Shown piece by piece: positions 39,953 to 48,440 of a stretch of DNA of 64,000 nucleotides. The position numbers and the translations under genes are program-made. The notes under the pieces are model-generated. The model made no database searches. It was not told where the DNA came from and worked only from the letters and a program-made list of their open reading frames with translations. Source of the stretch: Sphingomonas sp. AP4-R1. GTDB lineage: Bacteria; Pseudomonadota; Alphaproteobacteria; Sphingomonadales; Sphingomonadaceae. Within the stretch, counting starts at the first letter, position 1, and every line of letters starts with the position of its first letter. The DNA lies in the NCBI RefSeq assembly GCF_013113735.1, contig NZ_CP053346.1:2990001-3054000 (forward strand), given 5' to 3'.

Positions 39953-41037
39953 CGCGCGCCAGCCCGCGTATCGACCGTGACGCGCACGGACAGGCCGGCG
40001 ATCAGGCGGCGGCGGACCTCCGGCGCGGCATCGATCGCGATGCGGACGGGCACGCGCTGGACGATCTTCGTGAAGTTGCCGGTCGCGTTCTGCGGCGGCA
40101 GCAGCGAGAATTCGGCGCCGGTGCCGGGCGAGAGGCTCTCGACATGGCCGCGCACGTCGGCATCCGGCAGCGCATCGATGCTGACCGTCACCGACTGGCC
40201 GGGACGCATATGGCCGATCTGCGTTTCCTTGAAATTGGCGACCACATACAGCGCATCGACCGGCACGATCGACATCAGGCGCATGCCCGGCTGCACATAT
40301 TGGCCGATCCGCACGCTGCGATCGCCGATCTTGCCCGTGATGCTGGCGCGGATCAGCGCCGAGTTCAGATTGACGTTGGCGGCGGCGAGCTGGGCCTGTG
40401 CCGCCTTGCCCTGCGCTTCGGCCTGGCGGATCTGGGCGGTGAGGGATCCGATGCGGCGCTGGGCGGTCTCAAGCCCGGCGCGGCGCTGGGCGACATCGGC
40501 ATGCGCTTCCTCGGACTGACGACGCAGGCTGGCGAGCTTCTCGCGCGTTTCCGCACCGGAGGCGGCGAGGGGCGTGTAGCGGGCCAGCTCGCCATCGGCG
40601 AAGCGCTGCGTGGCGAGCGCGCTGGTGAGCTGGGCGCGCGACTGATCGATCGTGGCTTCCTGCTCGCGGATCTGCGCGCGGATATTGTCGGCATTGGCGG
40701 AGGAGACGCCCTGCTGCGCCACATATTGGGCGGATTGGGCGCGATAGTCGCGCGCATCGAGGCGAACGAGCGGGGTGCCGGCGCGGACGTCCTGATTGTC
40801 CGCGACGAACAATTGCTCGACATAACCCGACACCTTCGAGGAGACGGTGACGCTGTCGCCGCGGACATAAGCGTCGTTCGTTTCCTCGAAATAGCGGCCG
40901 ACCAGCAGATGATAGACGAGCCAGCCGCCGCCGCCGATCAGCGCGGCCGCCGCGATGATCGCGATCACCCGCCGCATGCGCCCGTTGCGCTTCTCCGCCT
41001 CGGTGCCTGCCCGCTCCGCTTCCGATGCCGTCGCCAT
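39949..41037 (-). CDS. HlyD/EmrA family periplasmic adaptor
   Basis: This membrane-fusion protein joins the MFS pump to the outer-membrane factor. It has 362 residues, with one N-terminal helix (VIAIIAAAALIGGGGWLVYHLL), a lipoyl half-motif (VSSKVSGYVEQLFVADNQDVRAG, cited in part), a long coiled-coil hairpin (about 110-220), and a beta-barrel with RIGQYVQPGMRLMSIVP. The ATG at 41037 gives MATASEAERAG and has GGAAG close upstream; the longer frame enters the regulatory region. Confidence 0.93.
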   Translation of the reverse strand: MATASEAERAGTEAEKRNGRMRRVIAIIAAAALIGGGGWLVYHLLVGRYFEETNDAYVRGDSVTVSSKVSGYVEQLFVADNQDVRAGTPLVRLDARDYRAQSAQYVAQQGVSSANADNIRAQIREQEATIDQSRAQLTSALATQRFADGELARYTPLAASGAETREKLASLRRQSEEAHADVAQRRAGLETAQRRIGSLTAQIRQAEAQGKAAQAQLAAANVNLNSALIRASITGKIGDRSVRIGQYVQPGMRLMSIVPVDALYVVANFKETQIGHMRPGQSVTVSIDALPDADVRGHVESLSPGTGAEFSLLPPQNATGNFTKIVQRVPVRIAIDAAPEVRRRLIAGLSVRVTVDTRAGAR

Positions 41038-41090
41038 ATCTTCCAGCCCTAGTTTGCGGGGGGCGCTCTTGCCGCTTGCCGCAAGATATG

Positions 41091-41115
41091 GCAATACCAT
41101 TCATTATGGGATTGC
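41091..41115. promoter_or_regulatory. candidate MarR operator
   Basis: A 25-nt palindrome GCAATaCCAT-5 nt-ATGGgATTGC pairs at 9 of 10 positions. It sits between the divergent efflux and MarR genes and overlaps the favoured MarR start codon. Position and symmetry suit autoregulation and efflux repression. A second, shorter inverted repeat TTGCC/GGCAA lies just to its left. Confidence 0.5.
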
Positions 41116-41573
41116 GAAATAAGTTTGATGTGGGGGGATTGGGTCACGCCCTGCGGGATTTCTATGTGAAATCGCAGCTGGAGATGGACCGGATGCTCAA
41201 GGCGCAGGGGCATGGCCTGTCGCTGCCGCGCCTGCGCCTGCTGGGGTTCATCGCCGAAAAGGGGCAGACCCGATCGGTGGATGTGGCCGAGGCGTTCGGC
41301 TTCGCGCCGCGCACCGTGACGGAGGCGCTGGACGGGCTGGAGAAAGCCGGGCTGATCGGGCGCACGGCCTCCGCCACCGATCGGCGGGCCAAATTGATCG
41401 CGCTGACCGATGCGGGGCGTGCGGCACTGGATGCGTCGGAGCCGGCGGTGAAGCGCTTCGTGGACCAGGTGTTCACTGCGCTGGACGCCAGCGAGAAGAG
41501 CGCGCTCGCCGGGCTGCTGACGAAACTGACGGACCGGCTCGATACGCTCGCGGCGGAGCGGGAGCCCGCCTGA
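41106..41573 (+). CDS. MarR family transcriptional regulator
   Basis: This winged-helix regulator has 155 residues from the ATG at 41106 (41088 is also possible; neither has a clear Shine-Dalgarno site). Features are the helix-turn-helix SVDVAEAFGFAPRTVTEALDGLEKAGLIGR (cited in part) and the wing with ASATDRRAKLIALTDAG. It is divergent from the tripartite efflux operon, which it probably represses, with derepression by a small aromatic ligand as is usual in the family. Confidence 0.9.
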   Translation: MGLRNKFDVGGLGHALRDFYVKSQLEMDRMLKAQGHGLSLPRLRLLGFIAEKGQTRSVDVAEAFGFAPRTVTEALDGLEKAGLIGRTASATDRRAKLIALTDAGRAALDASEPAVKRFVDQVFTALDASEKSALAGLLTKLTDRLDTLAAEREPA

Positions 41574-41654
41574 CCCTCGGGCCGCGACCGACCTTATTCA
41601 CCGTGGCGATTGCGGAGAGGCCGCAACGCGCGCTATGCCTGCCGATAACGATAA

Positions 41655-42653
<999 letters not shown>

Positions 42654-42660
42654 GGGCTCA

Positions 42661-42778
42661 CCCTCCCCGTGAGGGGGGAGATGGCGCCGAAGGAGACGGA
42701 GGGGGAGGTCGGCGACCGGCTGGCTTCCTCCCCCTCCGTCAGGCTGAAGCCTGACACCTCCCCCTGGCGGGGGAGGAT
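42661..42778. repeat. compound REP-like repeat
   Basis: Perfect 14-nt arms GACGGAGGGGGAGG at 42695-42708 and 42727-42740 are flanked by CTCCCC/GGGGAG hairpins on both sides and by a TCAGGCT/AGCCTGA palindrome. It fills the gap between the convergent monooxygenase and TetR genes. Confidence 0.8.
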
Positions 42779-42797
42779 CAAGGAAGGGGCCGCATTC

Positions 42798-43472
42798 TTA
42801 CTCCTCGATCAGCGCGCGCAGCGCCGCGATCGTCGCGTCCACGCCATGCTCGAAGATGGCGCGGCGCCGGTCGGTGTCGGCGTGATCGAGCAGTTCCTGG
42901 GCCAATGCGCGCTCCTGCGGAGGGATCTCGCCCAGAAAGGCGTCCGTGACGAGGCAGGTCGGCGCGCGAAACTGGCCGACCATCAGCGACATCGCCATGT
43001 CTCCGAACCAGGAGGTGGCGAAGGCGAGCCGTTCGCCACGCAAGCCGGCCTCGCGGAGGATATGCGCCATCGGCAGCCAGATGCGAACGCAGGCGGGCAC
43101 CAGTTGTTCGTCCCACTTGATCAGCTTCAGGGCGACCGGCCAGCGCCGGAACAAATGTTCGAGCCCGTCCAGCCAGGCGCGGATCGCGGGCTCCCAGCCC
43201 CCCGTGGATCCGCCCATTTCGAACTGGCCGAAGATCGTCTCCGAGGCCGCTTCCAGCAGCGCGTCGCGGCCGGAGAAATAGGTGTAGAGCGCCATCGGCG
43301 AGGCATCCACGCGCGCGGCGAGGCGGGCCATGCTGAACGGCTCCAGCCCATCGGCCGCGAGCATCTCCAGCGTCGCTTCGATCAGTTGGTCGCGGGAAAT
43401 GCGGCTCGGGCGCCCGCGGCCCCGGGTCGAGGCTTTCGCAGTGGTCGCGTCTGGCTTGGGGAGCCGGGCCAT
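42798..43472 (-). CDS. TetR/AcrR family transcriptional regulator
   Basis: The helix-turn-helix lies at about residues 20-65 (RDQLIEATLEMLAADGLEPFSM, cited in part, then ARLAARVDASPMALYTYFSGRDALL), as in the family. The ligand domain is of the WHG-like type. The ATG at 43472 (MARLPKPDATTAKAS) gives 224 residues; the longer frame begins with TTG. No obvious partner operon is adjacent, so the target is unknown. Confidence 0.88.
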   Translation of the reverse strand: MARLPKPDATTAKASTRGRGRPSRISRDQLIEATLEMLAADGLEPFSMARLAARVDASPMALYTYFSGRDALLEAASETIFGQFEMGGSTGGWEPAIRAWLDGLEHLFRRWPVALKLIKWDEQLVPACVRIWLPMAHILREAGLRGERLAFATSWFGDMAMSLMVGQFRAPTCLVTDAFLGEIPPQERALAQELLDHADTDRRRAIFEHGVDATIAALRALIEE

Positions 43473-43540
43473 GAGGAGCGCAGTGGATCCGCGCGCGGCA
43501 TCACGCAAGATTTAGCGTGAGCGATAAGGATAATCGGTGA

Positions 43541-43588
43541 AAGAAAAGGGGTGAACCGCAGCCTGTGGCAGACTGCGGCTCACCCCTT
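43541..43588 (-). terminator. rho-independent terminator of metK
   Basis: Read on the minus strand, a 16-nt arm (43588-43573) pairs at 15 positions with 43561-43546 across an 11-nt loop, and TTTTCTTT follows. It lies 15 nt after the metK stop. Confidence 0.9.
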
Positions 43589-43602
43589 CGAGGATCAGTC
43601 GA

Positions 43603-44808
43603 TCAGAGCGCGGCCTTCAGCGCGTCGACCAGATCGGTCTTCTCCCACGGGAAGAAGTCGCCGTCGGGCTTGCGGCCGAAGTGACCATAAGCGGCGGTGC
43701 GCTGATAGATCGGCTTGTTGAGCGCCAGATGCTCGCGGATGCCGCGCGGGGTGAGCCCGCCGAGCGCCTCGATCTTGCCGATCGCGGTCTCGATCGCGGC
43801 ATCGTCCACCGTGCCGGTGCCGTGCGTGTCGACATAGAGCGACAGCGGCTTGGACACGCCGATCGCGTAGGCGAGCTGGATCGTCACGCGCTTGGCGAGG
43901 CCGGCGGCGACGATGTTCTTCGCCAGATAGCGCGTGATGTAGGCGGCCGAGCGATCCACCTTGGTGGGATCCTTGCCCGAGAAGGCGCCGCCACCGTGCG
44001 GCGAGGCGCCGCCGTAGGTGTCGACGATGATCTTGCGGCCGGTGAGGCCGGCGTCGCCGTCCGGGCCACCGATCTCGAAGCTGCCGGTGGGGTTGATGTG
44101 GTATTCGGTCGCGTCCGAGAGCAGCTCGGCCGGCAGGATGTCAGCGACGACCTGCTTCACATAAGCGTGCAACTCGGCCTCCTTGGCGCCCTCGTCATAG
44201 CCCTTGGCATGCTGGGTCGAGACGACGATCGCGGTGGCGGCGACGGGCTTGCCGTCCTTGAAGCGCAGGGTCACCTGGCTCTTGGCGTCCGGCTCCAGGA
44301 AGGGAGCGGCGCCCGAGTGGCGATCGGCCGCCATCCTGGCGAGGATCTTGTGGCTGTAGTCCAGCGTAGCCGGCATCAGATCCGGCGTCTCGTCGCAGGC
44401 GAAGCCGAACATGATGCCCTGGTCGCCGGCGCCTTCGTCCTTGTTGCCCGAGGCATCGACGCCCTGCGCGATGTGCGCGGACTGGGCGTGGAGATTATTC
44501 TCGAAGCGGAAGGTCTGCCAGTGGAAGCCATCCTGCTCATAGCCGATGCGCTTCACCGTCTCGCGGACGGTCTTCTCGATTTCTTCCTCGGCGCCGGGCG
44601 CCCATTCGCCATTCTCATAGACGCCCTTGCAGCGGATCTCGCCGGCGAGGACGACGAGCTGGGTGGTCGTCAGCGTCTCGCACGCGATGCGCGCATAGGG
44701 GTCCTTGGACAGGAACAGATCGACGATGGCGTCGGAAATCTGGTCGGCGACCTTGTCGGGATGGCCTTCGGAAACGCTTTCCGAGGTAAAGAGATAGTCG
44801 CTACGCAT
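43603..44808 (-). CDS. metK: S-adenosylmethionine synthetase
   Basis: This enzyme makes S-adenosylmethionine from ATP and methionine. It has 401 residues from [19 protein letters not shown]. Motifs: [16 protein letters not shown], the family signature [12 protein letters not shown] and the glycine-rich loop [16 protein letters not shown]. The longer frame upstream would read through the structured leader, so 44808 is preferred. It lies 81 nt downstream of lnt on the same strand. The leader can form two alternative hairpins, and a strong terminator follows the gene. Confidence 0.97.
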   Translation of the reverse strand: MRSDYLFTSESVSEGHPDKVADQISDAIVDLFLSKDPYARIACETLTTTQLVVLAGEIRCKGVYENGEWAPGAEEEIEKTVRETVKRIGYEQDGFHWQTFRFENNLHAQSAHIAQGVDASGNKDEGAGDQGIMFGFACDETPDLMPATLDYSHKILARMAADRHSGAAPFLEPDAKSQVTLRFKDGKPVAATAIVVSTQHAKGYDEGAKEAELHAYVKQVVADILPAELLSDATEYHINPTGSFEIGGPDGDAGLTGRKIIVDTYGGASPHGGGAFSGKDPTKVDRSAAYITRYLAKNIVAAGLAKRVTIQLAYAIGVSKPLSLYVDTHGTGTVDDAAIETAIGKIEALGGLTPRGIREHLALNKPIYQRTAAYGHFGRKPDGDFFPWEKTDLVDALKAAL

Positions 44809-44839
44809 ATGATCGATCGTTCCTTCGTTCGGACCCGCG

Positions 44840-44889
44840 CCGCCCTCGGCGGTCGCACTTAAAGACATCTTTATGTCTCGACACCGCCC
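44840..44889 (-). ncRNA. structured metK leader, possible attenuator or riboswitch-like element
   Basis: On the minus strand, GGCGGT (44888-44883), just after the lnt stop, can pair with ACCGCC (44853-44848). This would enclose a perfect 6-bp hairpin AGACAT/ATGTCT (44878-44863). The same ACCGCC can instead form a GAG-loop hairpin with GGCGG (44844-44840). The two pairings exclude each other. It does not match any S-adenosylmethionine riboswitch consensus I can recall. Confidence 0.35.
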
Positions 44890-46410
44890 TTAGCGACGGC
44901 GGCGCCCGCTGGCAAATCCCCATATGAGCAGTAGGAGTGCACCGGCCGCAGCCAGAACGTTGCCGAAGCGCGCGAACGGGGTGGGCGCCAGCACCGGTGG
45001 CAGGCGCGAGTCGATCGCGCCGGCCTGATGCCAGGGCAGCGAGGCGAGCAGGCGGCCGTGCCCGTCGACCACGGCCGAGATGCCGGTGGGGGTCGAGCGG
45101 ATGACGGGCATGCCTTCCTCGGCGGCGCGCAGCCGGGCCTGCGCCAGATGCTGGGGCGGGCCCCAGCGGCCGAACCACGCATCGTTCGAGGGATTGAACA
45201 GGAAGCGCGGGCGATGCGCGGCATCGATCACATGGCCGGAGAAGATGATCTCGTAGCAGATCTGGACGCCGACCAGGCCGATGCCGGGCATCAGGATGCC
45301 GCGCGGGCCGGGGCCGGGCTGGAAATCCATGTCGCCGGGGGCGAGGCGGGAGAGGCCGATCGCGGACAGGATCGGGCGCATCGGCAGATATTCGCCGTAG
45401 GGGACGAGATGCGACTTGTCGTAGCGGCCGATCAATCGCGCCTCCGGCGTGAGGCCGAACAGGCTGTTCGTGGCGGTGACGGGGTTGCCGGCCTTGTCAT
45501 AATTGAAGTGGATCGCGCCGGTGAGCAGCAGATCGCGCGGGCCGAGCAGGCTGGCGATCGTCTCGCGCGCCAGCGGATTCTCGTCGAGATACCAGGGCAC
45601 GGCGACTTCGGGCCACAGGATCAGGCGCGGCGCGCGGCCGGGCTTGCCGGTGAGGCGGACGAGGCGATCATAGTTGCGTGCCTCGGCGCCTTCCTCCCAT
45701 TTCTCATTCTGGTTGATGTTGGGCTGGATCACGCGGATCGCGATCCCCTCCCGCCCGGCGCCGTCGAAGCTGACGGCGTGGATCGCGGCGGCGACGATCG
45801 CGAGCAGCAAGGGCGCGCCCGCCATGAGGAGGGCACGAAGGCCGGTACGGGTGACGGCGAGCCAGATCAGCCCGCCGGTCAGCACCGCGAGGCCGGACAG
45901 GACATAGGTGCCGAACAGAGGCGCGAGCGCGGTGGCGCCGGGCACCTCCAGCCAGACCACGCCGAGCGGATTCCAGGCGAAGCCGGTGAAGGCGGTGGCG
46001 CGCAGCCATTCGGTGACGATCCAGAGCGCGGCGGCGAACACAGCGAGCGCCTCGGGCCGTTTCACGATCTTGCCGAGCGCCCAGGCGAGGGCCAGGCCGA
46101 GCGCGGGATAGATGGCGAGATAGAGTGACAGCAGCAGCACCGCGATCCAGCCGAGCCACGCCGGCATCGCCGCCTGGAAGGTGAAGGCGGTGGCGATCCA
46201 GTTCAGCCCGACCGTGAACTGGCCGAGCCCGAACCACCAGCCGAGCCCGAACGCCTGCCCGAAGCGCCGCGCGCGGATCAGCAAGGCGAGCAAGGCCGCG
46301 AGGCAGCAGAAGGTGAGCGGCCAGATCGCAAAAGGCTCGAACCCGAAGGCCGAGGCGCAGCCGAGGAGGAAGGCGAGGGGGAGGGCGCGCGTGGCGCTGA
46401 GAGGACGCAT
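44890..46410 (-). CDS. lnt: apolipoprotein N-acyltransferase
   Basis: Lnt adds the third acyl chain to lipoproteins in the inner membrane. It has 506 residues: about seven N-terminal helices and then a nitrilase-like domain. Catalytic motifs are LILWPEVAVPWY (Glu), GRYDKSHLVPYGEYLP (Lys) and VGVQICYEIIFSG (Cys385). It is upstream of metK on the same strand and divergent from the VOC gene. Confidence 0.96.
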   Translation of the reverse strand: MRPLSATRALPLAFLLGCASAFGFEPFAIWPLTFCCLAALLALLIRARRFGQAFGLGWWFGLGQFTVGLNWIATAFTFQAAMPAWLGWIAVLLLSLYLAIYPALGLALAWALGKIVKRPEALAVFAAALWIVTEWLRATAFTGFAWNPLGVVWLEVPGATALAPLFGTYVLSGLAVLTGGLIWLAVTRTGLRALLMAGAPLLLAIVAAAIHAVSFDGAGREGIAIRVIQPNINQNEKWEEGAEARNYDRLVRLTGKPGRAPRLILWPEVAVPWYLDENPLARETIASLLGPRDLLLTGAIHFNYDKAGNPVTATNSLFGLTPEARLIGRYDKSHLVPYGEYLPMRPILSAIGLSRLAPGDMDFQPGPGPRGILMPGIGLVGVQICYEIIFSGHVIDAAHRPRFLFNPSNDAWFGRWGPPQHLAQARLRAAEEGMPVIRSTPTGISAVVDGHGRLLASLPWHQAGAIDSRLPPVLAPTPFARFGNVLAAAGALLLLIWGFASGRRRR

Positions 46411-46538
46411 CGCCGCCTGCTCTAGCGCCGGTTCGTGACGGATGCAGCGATGATGTTGCTGCTTCCTGACGTTCTCGTCCGCGACGGGGAGGAATCGGGT
46501 ATCTTGCGCTCCCGCCGGTCGCGATTATCCATCCGTCT

Positions 46539-46961
46539 ATGACGCTCCAGCCCTTCCACCTCGCTTTCCCCGTTCACGATCTGGCCGCCGCGCGCGCCTT
46601 TTATGGCGGACTGCTGGGCTGCGGGGAGGGGCGGAGTTCGGATCACTGGATCGATTTCGATCTGCGCGGACACCAGATCGTCGCGCATCTGGATCCCGCC
46701 GCCAAGCCCGCCGGTGTCACCAATCCGGTCGACGGGCATGACGTGCCCGTGCCGCATTTCGGCGTGGTGCTGGAGTGGGACGACTGGCACGCGCTGGCCG
46801 AGCGGCTGAAGGTGGCAGGGGTGCGGTTCGGGATCGAACCATATGTGCGCTTCAAGGGGCAGGCGGGCGAGCAGGCGACGATGTTCTTTCGCGACCCGTC
46901 CGGCAATGCGCTCGAGTTCAAGGCGTTTCGCGACATCGGGCAGCTTTTCGCGACGGATTAG
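46539..46961 (+). CDS. VOC family (glyoxalase/dioxygenase-like) protein
   Basis: The 140-residue protein has the paired beta-alpha-beta-beta-beta modules of the vicinal-oxygen-chelate fold: [23 protein letters not shown] at the start and [15 protein letters not shown] at the end, with the His and Glu typical of metal ligands. The substrate is not evident. It precedes the multihaem locus by 88 nt on the same strand, but no overlap suggests coupling. Confidence 0.88.
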   Translation: MTLQPFHLAFPVHDLAAARAFYGGLLGCGEGRSSDHWIDFDLRGHQIVAHLDPAAKPAGVTNPVDGHDVPVPHFGVVLEWDDWHALAERLKVAGVRFGIEPYVRFKGQAGEQATMFFRDPSGNALEFKAFRDIGQLFATD

Positions 46962-47048
46962 GCACGTCGTCGCAACAAAGGCTCGTTACGCCTATGGCCT
47001 CTTTGCCCGACTTTCGCTAACCGATGACGGACGGAGCGGGGGCGACGG

Positions 47049-48440
47049 GTGGGGCTTGAGAAAAACCGGACGGGACGCATCGCGCTGACCACCCTGGTGG
47101 TCGCGGCCTTCGCCGTTCTCGCGATCCTCTGTTTCGCAGGTCCCAAAGGCGATCGGGCCGAGGCCGCAACCCGCATTTCCGGCGCCGAACATCTGGGCGT
47201 GGCTTCCTGCGCCGGCACCACCTGCCACGGCCGGCAGGAGGCCGATGGCGCCGTCGTACGGCAGGACGAAATCCTGCGCTGGCAGGACGAATCGAGCCAG
47301 GCCGGCGCGCACAGCCGCGCGTGGCGCGTGCTGGGCCAGCCGCGCGGGCTCGCGATCGCGGCCAAGCTGGGCATCGGCGATCCGCAGAAGGCGGGCGAAT
47401 GCCTCGGCTGCCATGCCGATCCGGCGCCGACTCGCGGGCCGCGCTGGACCGTGTCCGACGGGGTCGGCTGCGAATCGTGCCACGGCGGCGCGAATGCGCC
47501 GTGGCTGAGCAGCCATTATGCGGTGGGCGCGACGCATGCCTCCAACGTGAAGGGCGGGCTCACCCCGATCGACGAACCTTCGGCGCGCGCGGACCGCTGC
47601 CTCGACTGCCATTTCGGCAGCGCGCGCGAAGGCCAGTTCGTCGACCATCGGATCATGGCGGCGGGCCATCCGCGTATCTCGTTCGAGCTCGACCTGTTCA
47701 CGACGCTGGAGCAGCATTGGAACGAGGATGCGGACTATCTGAAGCGCAAGGGCGCCTCCTCGCCGATCAAGAGCTGGGCGGTGGGCCAGGCGGCGGCGGT
47801 GGGCCGCGCGCTCAGCGTCTATTCGGGGCCGCGTGGGGTCGCGGGCGTATTCGCCGAACCCTATTTCTTCGATTGCCACAGCTGCCACCGGCGCATTTCC
47901 GACGATGCCGATTTCAAGCCGATCTCGCTGCCCAATCCGGAGCGGCCGACGCCGGTGGGCGTGCCGCCCTTCCAGGACGAGAATATGATCATGCTGTCGG
48001 CGGCGGCGAAAGTGGTCGCGCCGGCCGAAGGGCAGCGCTTCGACGCGGCGGCGCGCGGTTTCCATGTCGCGCTGACGCAGGGGCGGCCGCAGGCGCTGGC
48101 GGCCGCCGGTCGGCTGAAGTCGGCGGCGGGCGCGCTGGAGAGCGCGATGGCGAGCCGGACCTTCTCGACCGCCGAGACGCGCGCGATCGTGGCGGCGATC
48201 GCGGCCGAGGGCGGGCGGCGCTACACCGATTATGAGGCGAGCGCGCAGGCGGTGATGGGCCTCGATACATTGCTCAACGCGCTGGTGAAGCAGGGCGCGG
48301 TGACGAAGGAGCAGGCGGGCGGCGCGCGCGGGCCGATCGACGCCGCCTATCGCGCGGTGCGCGATCCCAACGCCTACAAGCCGCTGGAATTCCGGGCCGC
48401 TTTCCAGCGCGCCGCATCCGCCGTCGGGGGGCTGCATTGA
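47049..48440 (+). CDS. multihaem c-type cytochrome, five haem motifs (one CX4CH)
   Basis: The 463-residue exported protein has an N-terminal hydrophobic signal or anchor (about 10-32). Haem attachment motifs: an unusual CAGTTCH at Cys54, then CLGCH (118), CESCH (141), CLDCH (184) and CHSCH (276). Conserved-looking His stretches such as HRIMAAGHPRISFELDLF lie between them. The order recalls the cytochrome c554-like multihaem class. The C-terminal 180 residues are helical and haem-free. The start is a GTG after a GGAG-containing G-rich stretch. It is the first gene of a four-gene overlapping cluster and probably sits in the periplasm as an electron carrier. Confidence 0.85.
   Translation: MGLEKNRTGRIALTTLVVAAFAVLAILCFAGPKGDRAEAATRISGAEHLGVASCAGTTCHGRQEADGAVVRQDEILRWQDESSQAGAHSRAWRVLGQPRGLAIAAKLGIGDPQKAGECLGCHADPAPTRGPRWTVSDGVGCESCHGGANAPWLSSHYAVGATHASNVKGGLTPIDEPSARADRCLDCHFGSAREGQFVDHRIMAAGHPRISFELDLFTTLEQHWNEDADYLKRKGASSPIKSWAVGQAAAVGRALSVYSGPRGVAGVFAEPYFFDCHSCHRRISDDADFKPISLPNPERPTPVGVPPFQDENMIMLSAAAKVVAPAEGQRFDAAARGFHVALTQGRPQALAAAGRLKSAAGALESAMASRTFSTAETRAIVAAIAAEGGRRYTDYEASAQAVMGLDTLLNALVKQGAVTKEQAGGARGPIDAAYRAVRDPNAYKPLEFRAAFQRAASAVGGLH

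Noticed and set aside
44809..44889. Known SAM-II or SAM/SAH riboswitch upstream of metK
   Set aside because: The arrangement of stems does not match the consensus of those classes as I recall them; kept only as an unclassified structure.
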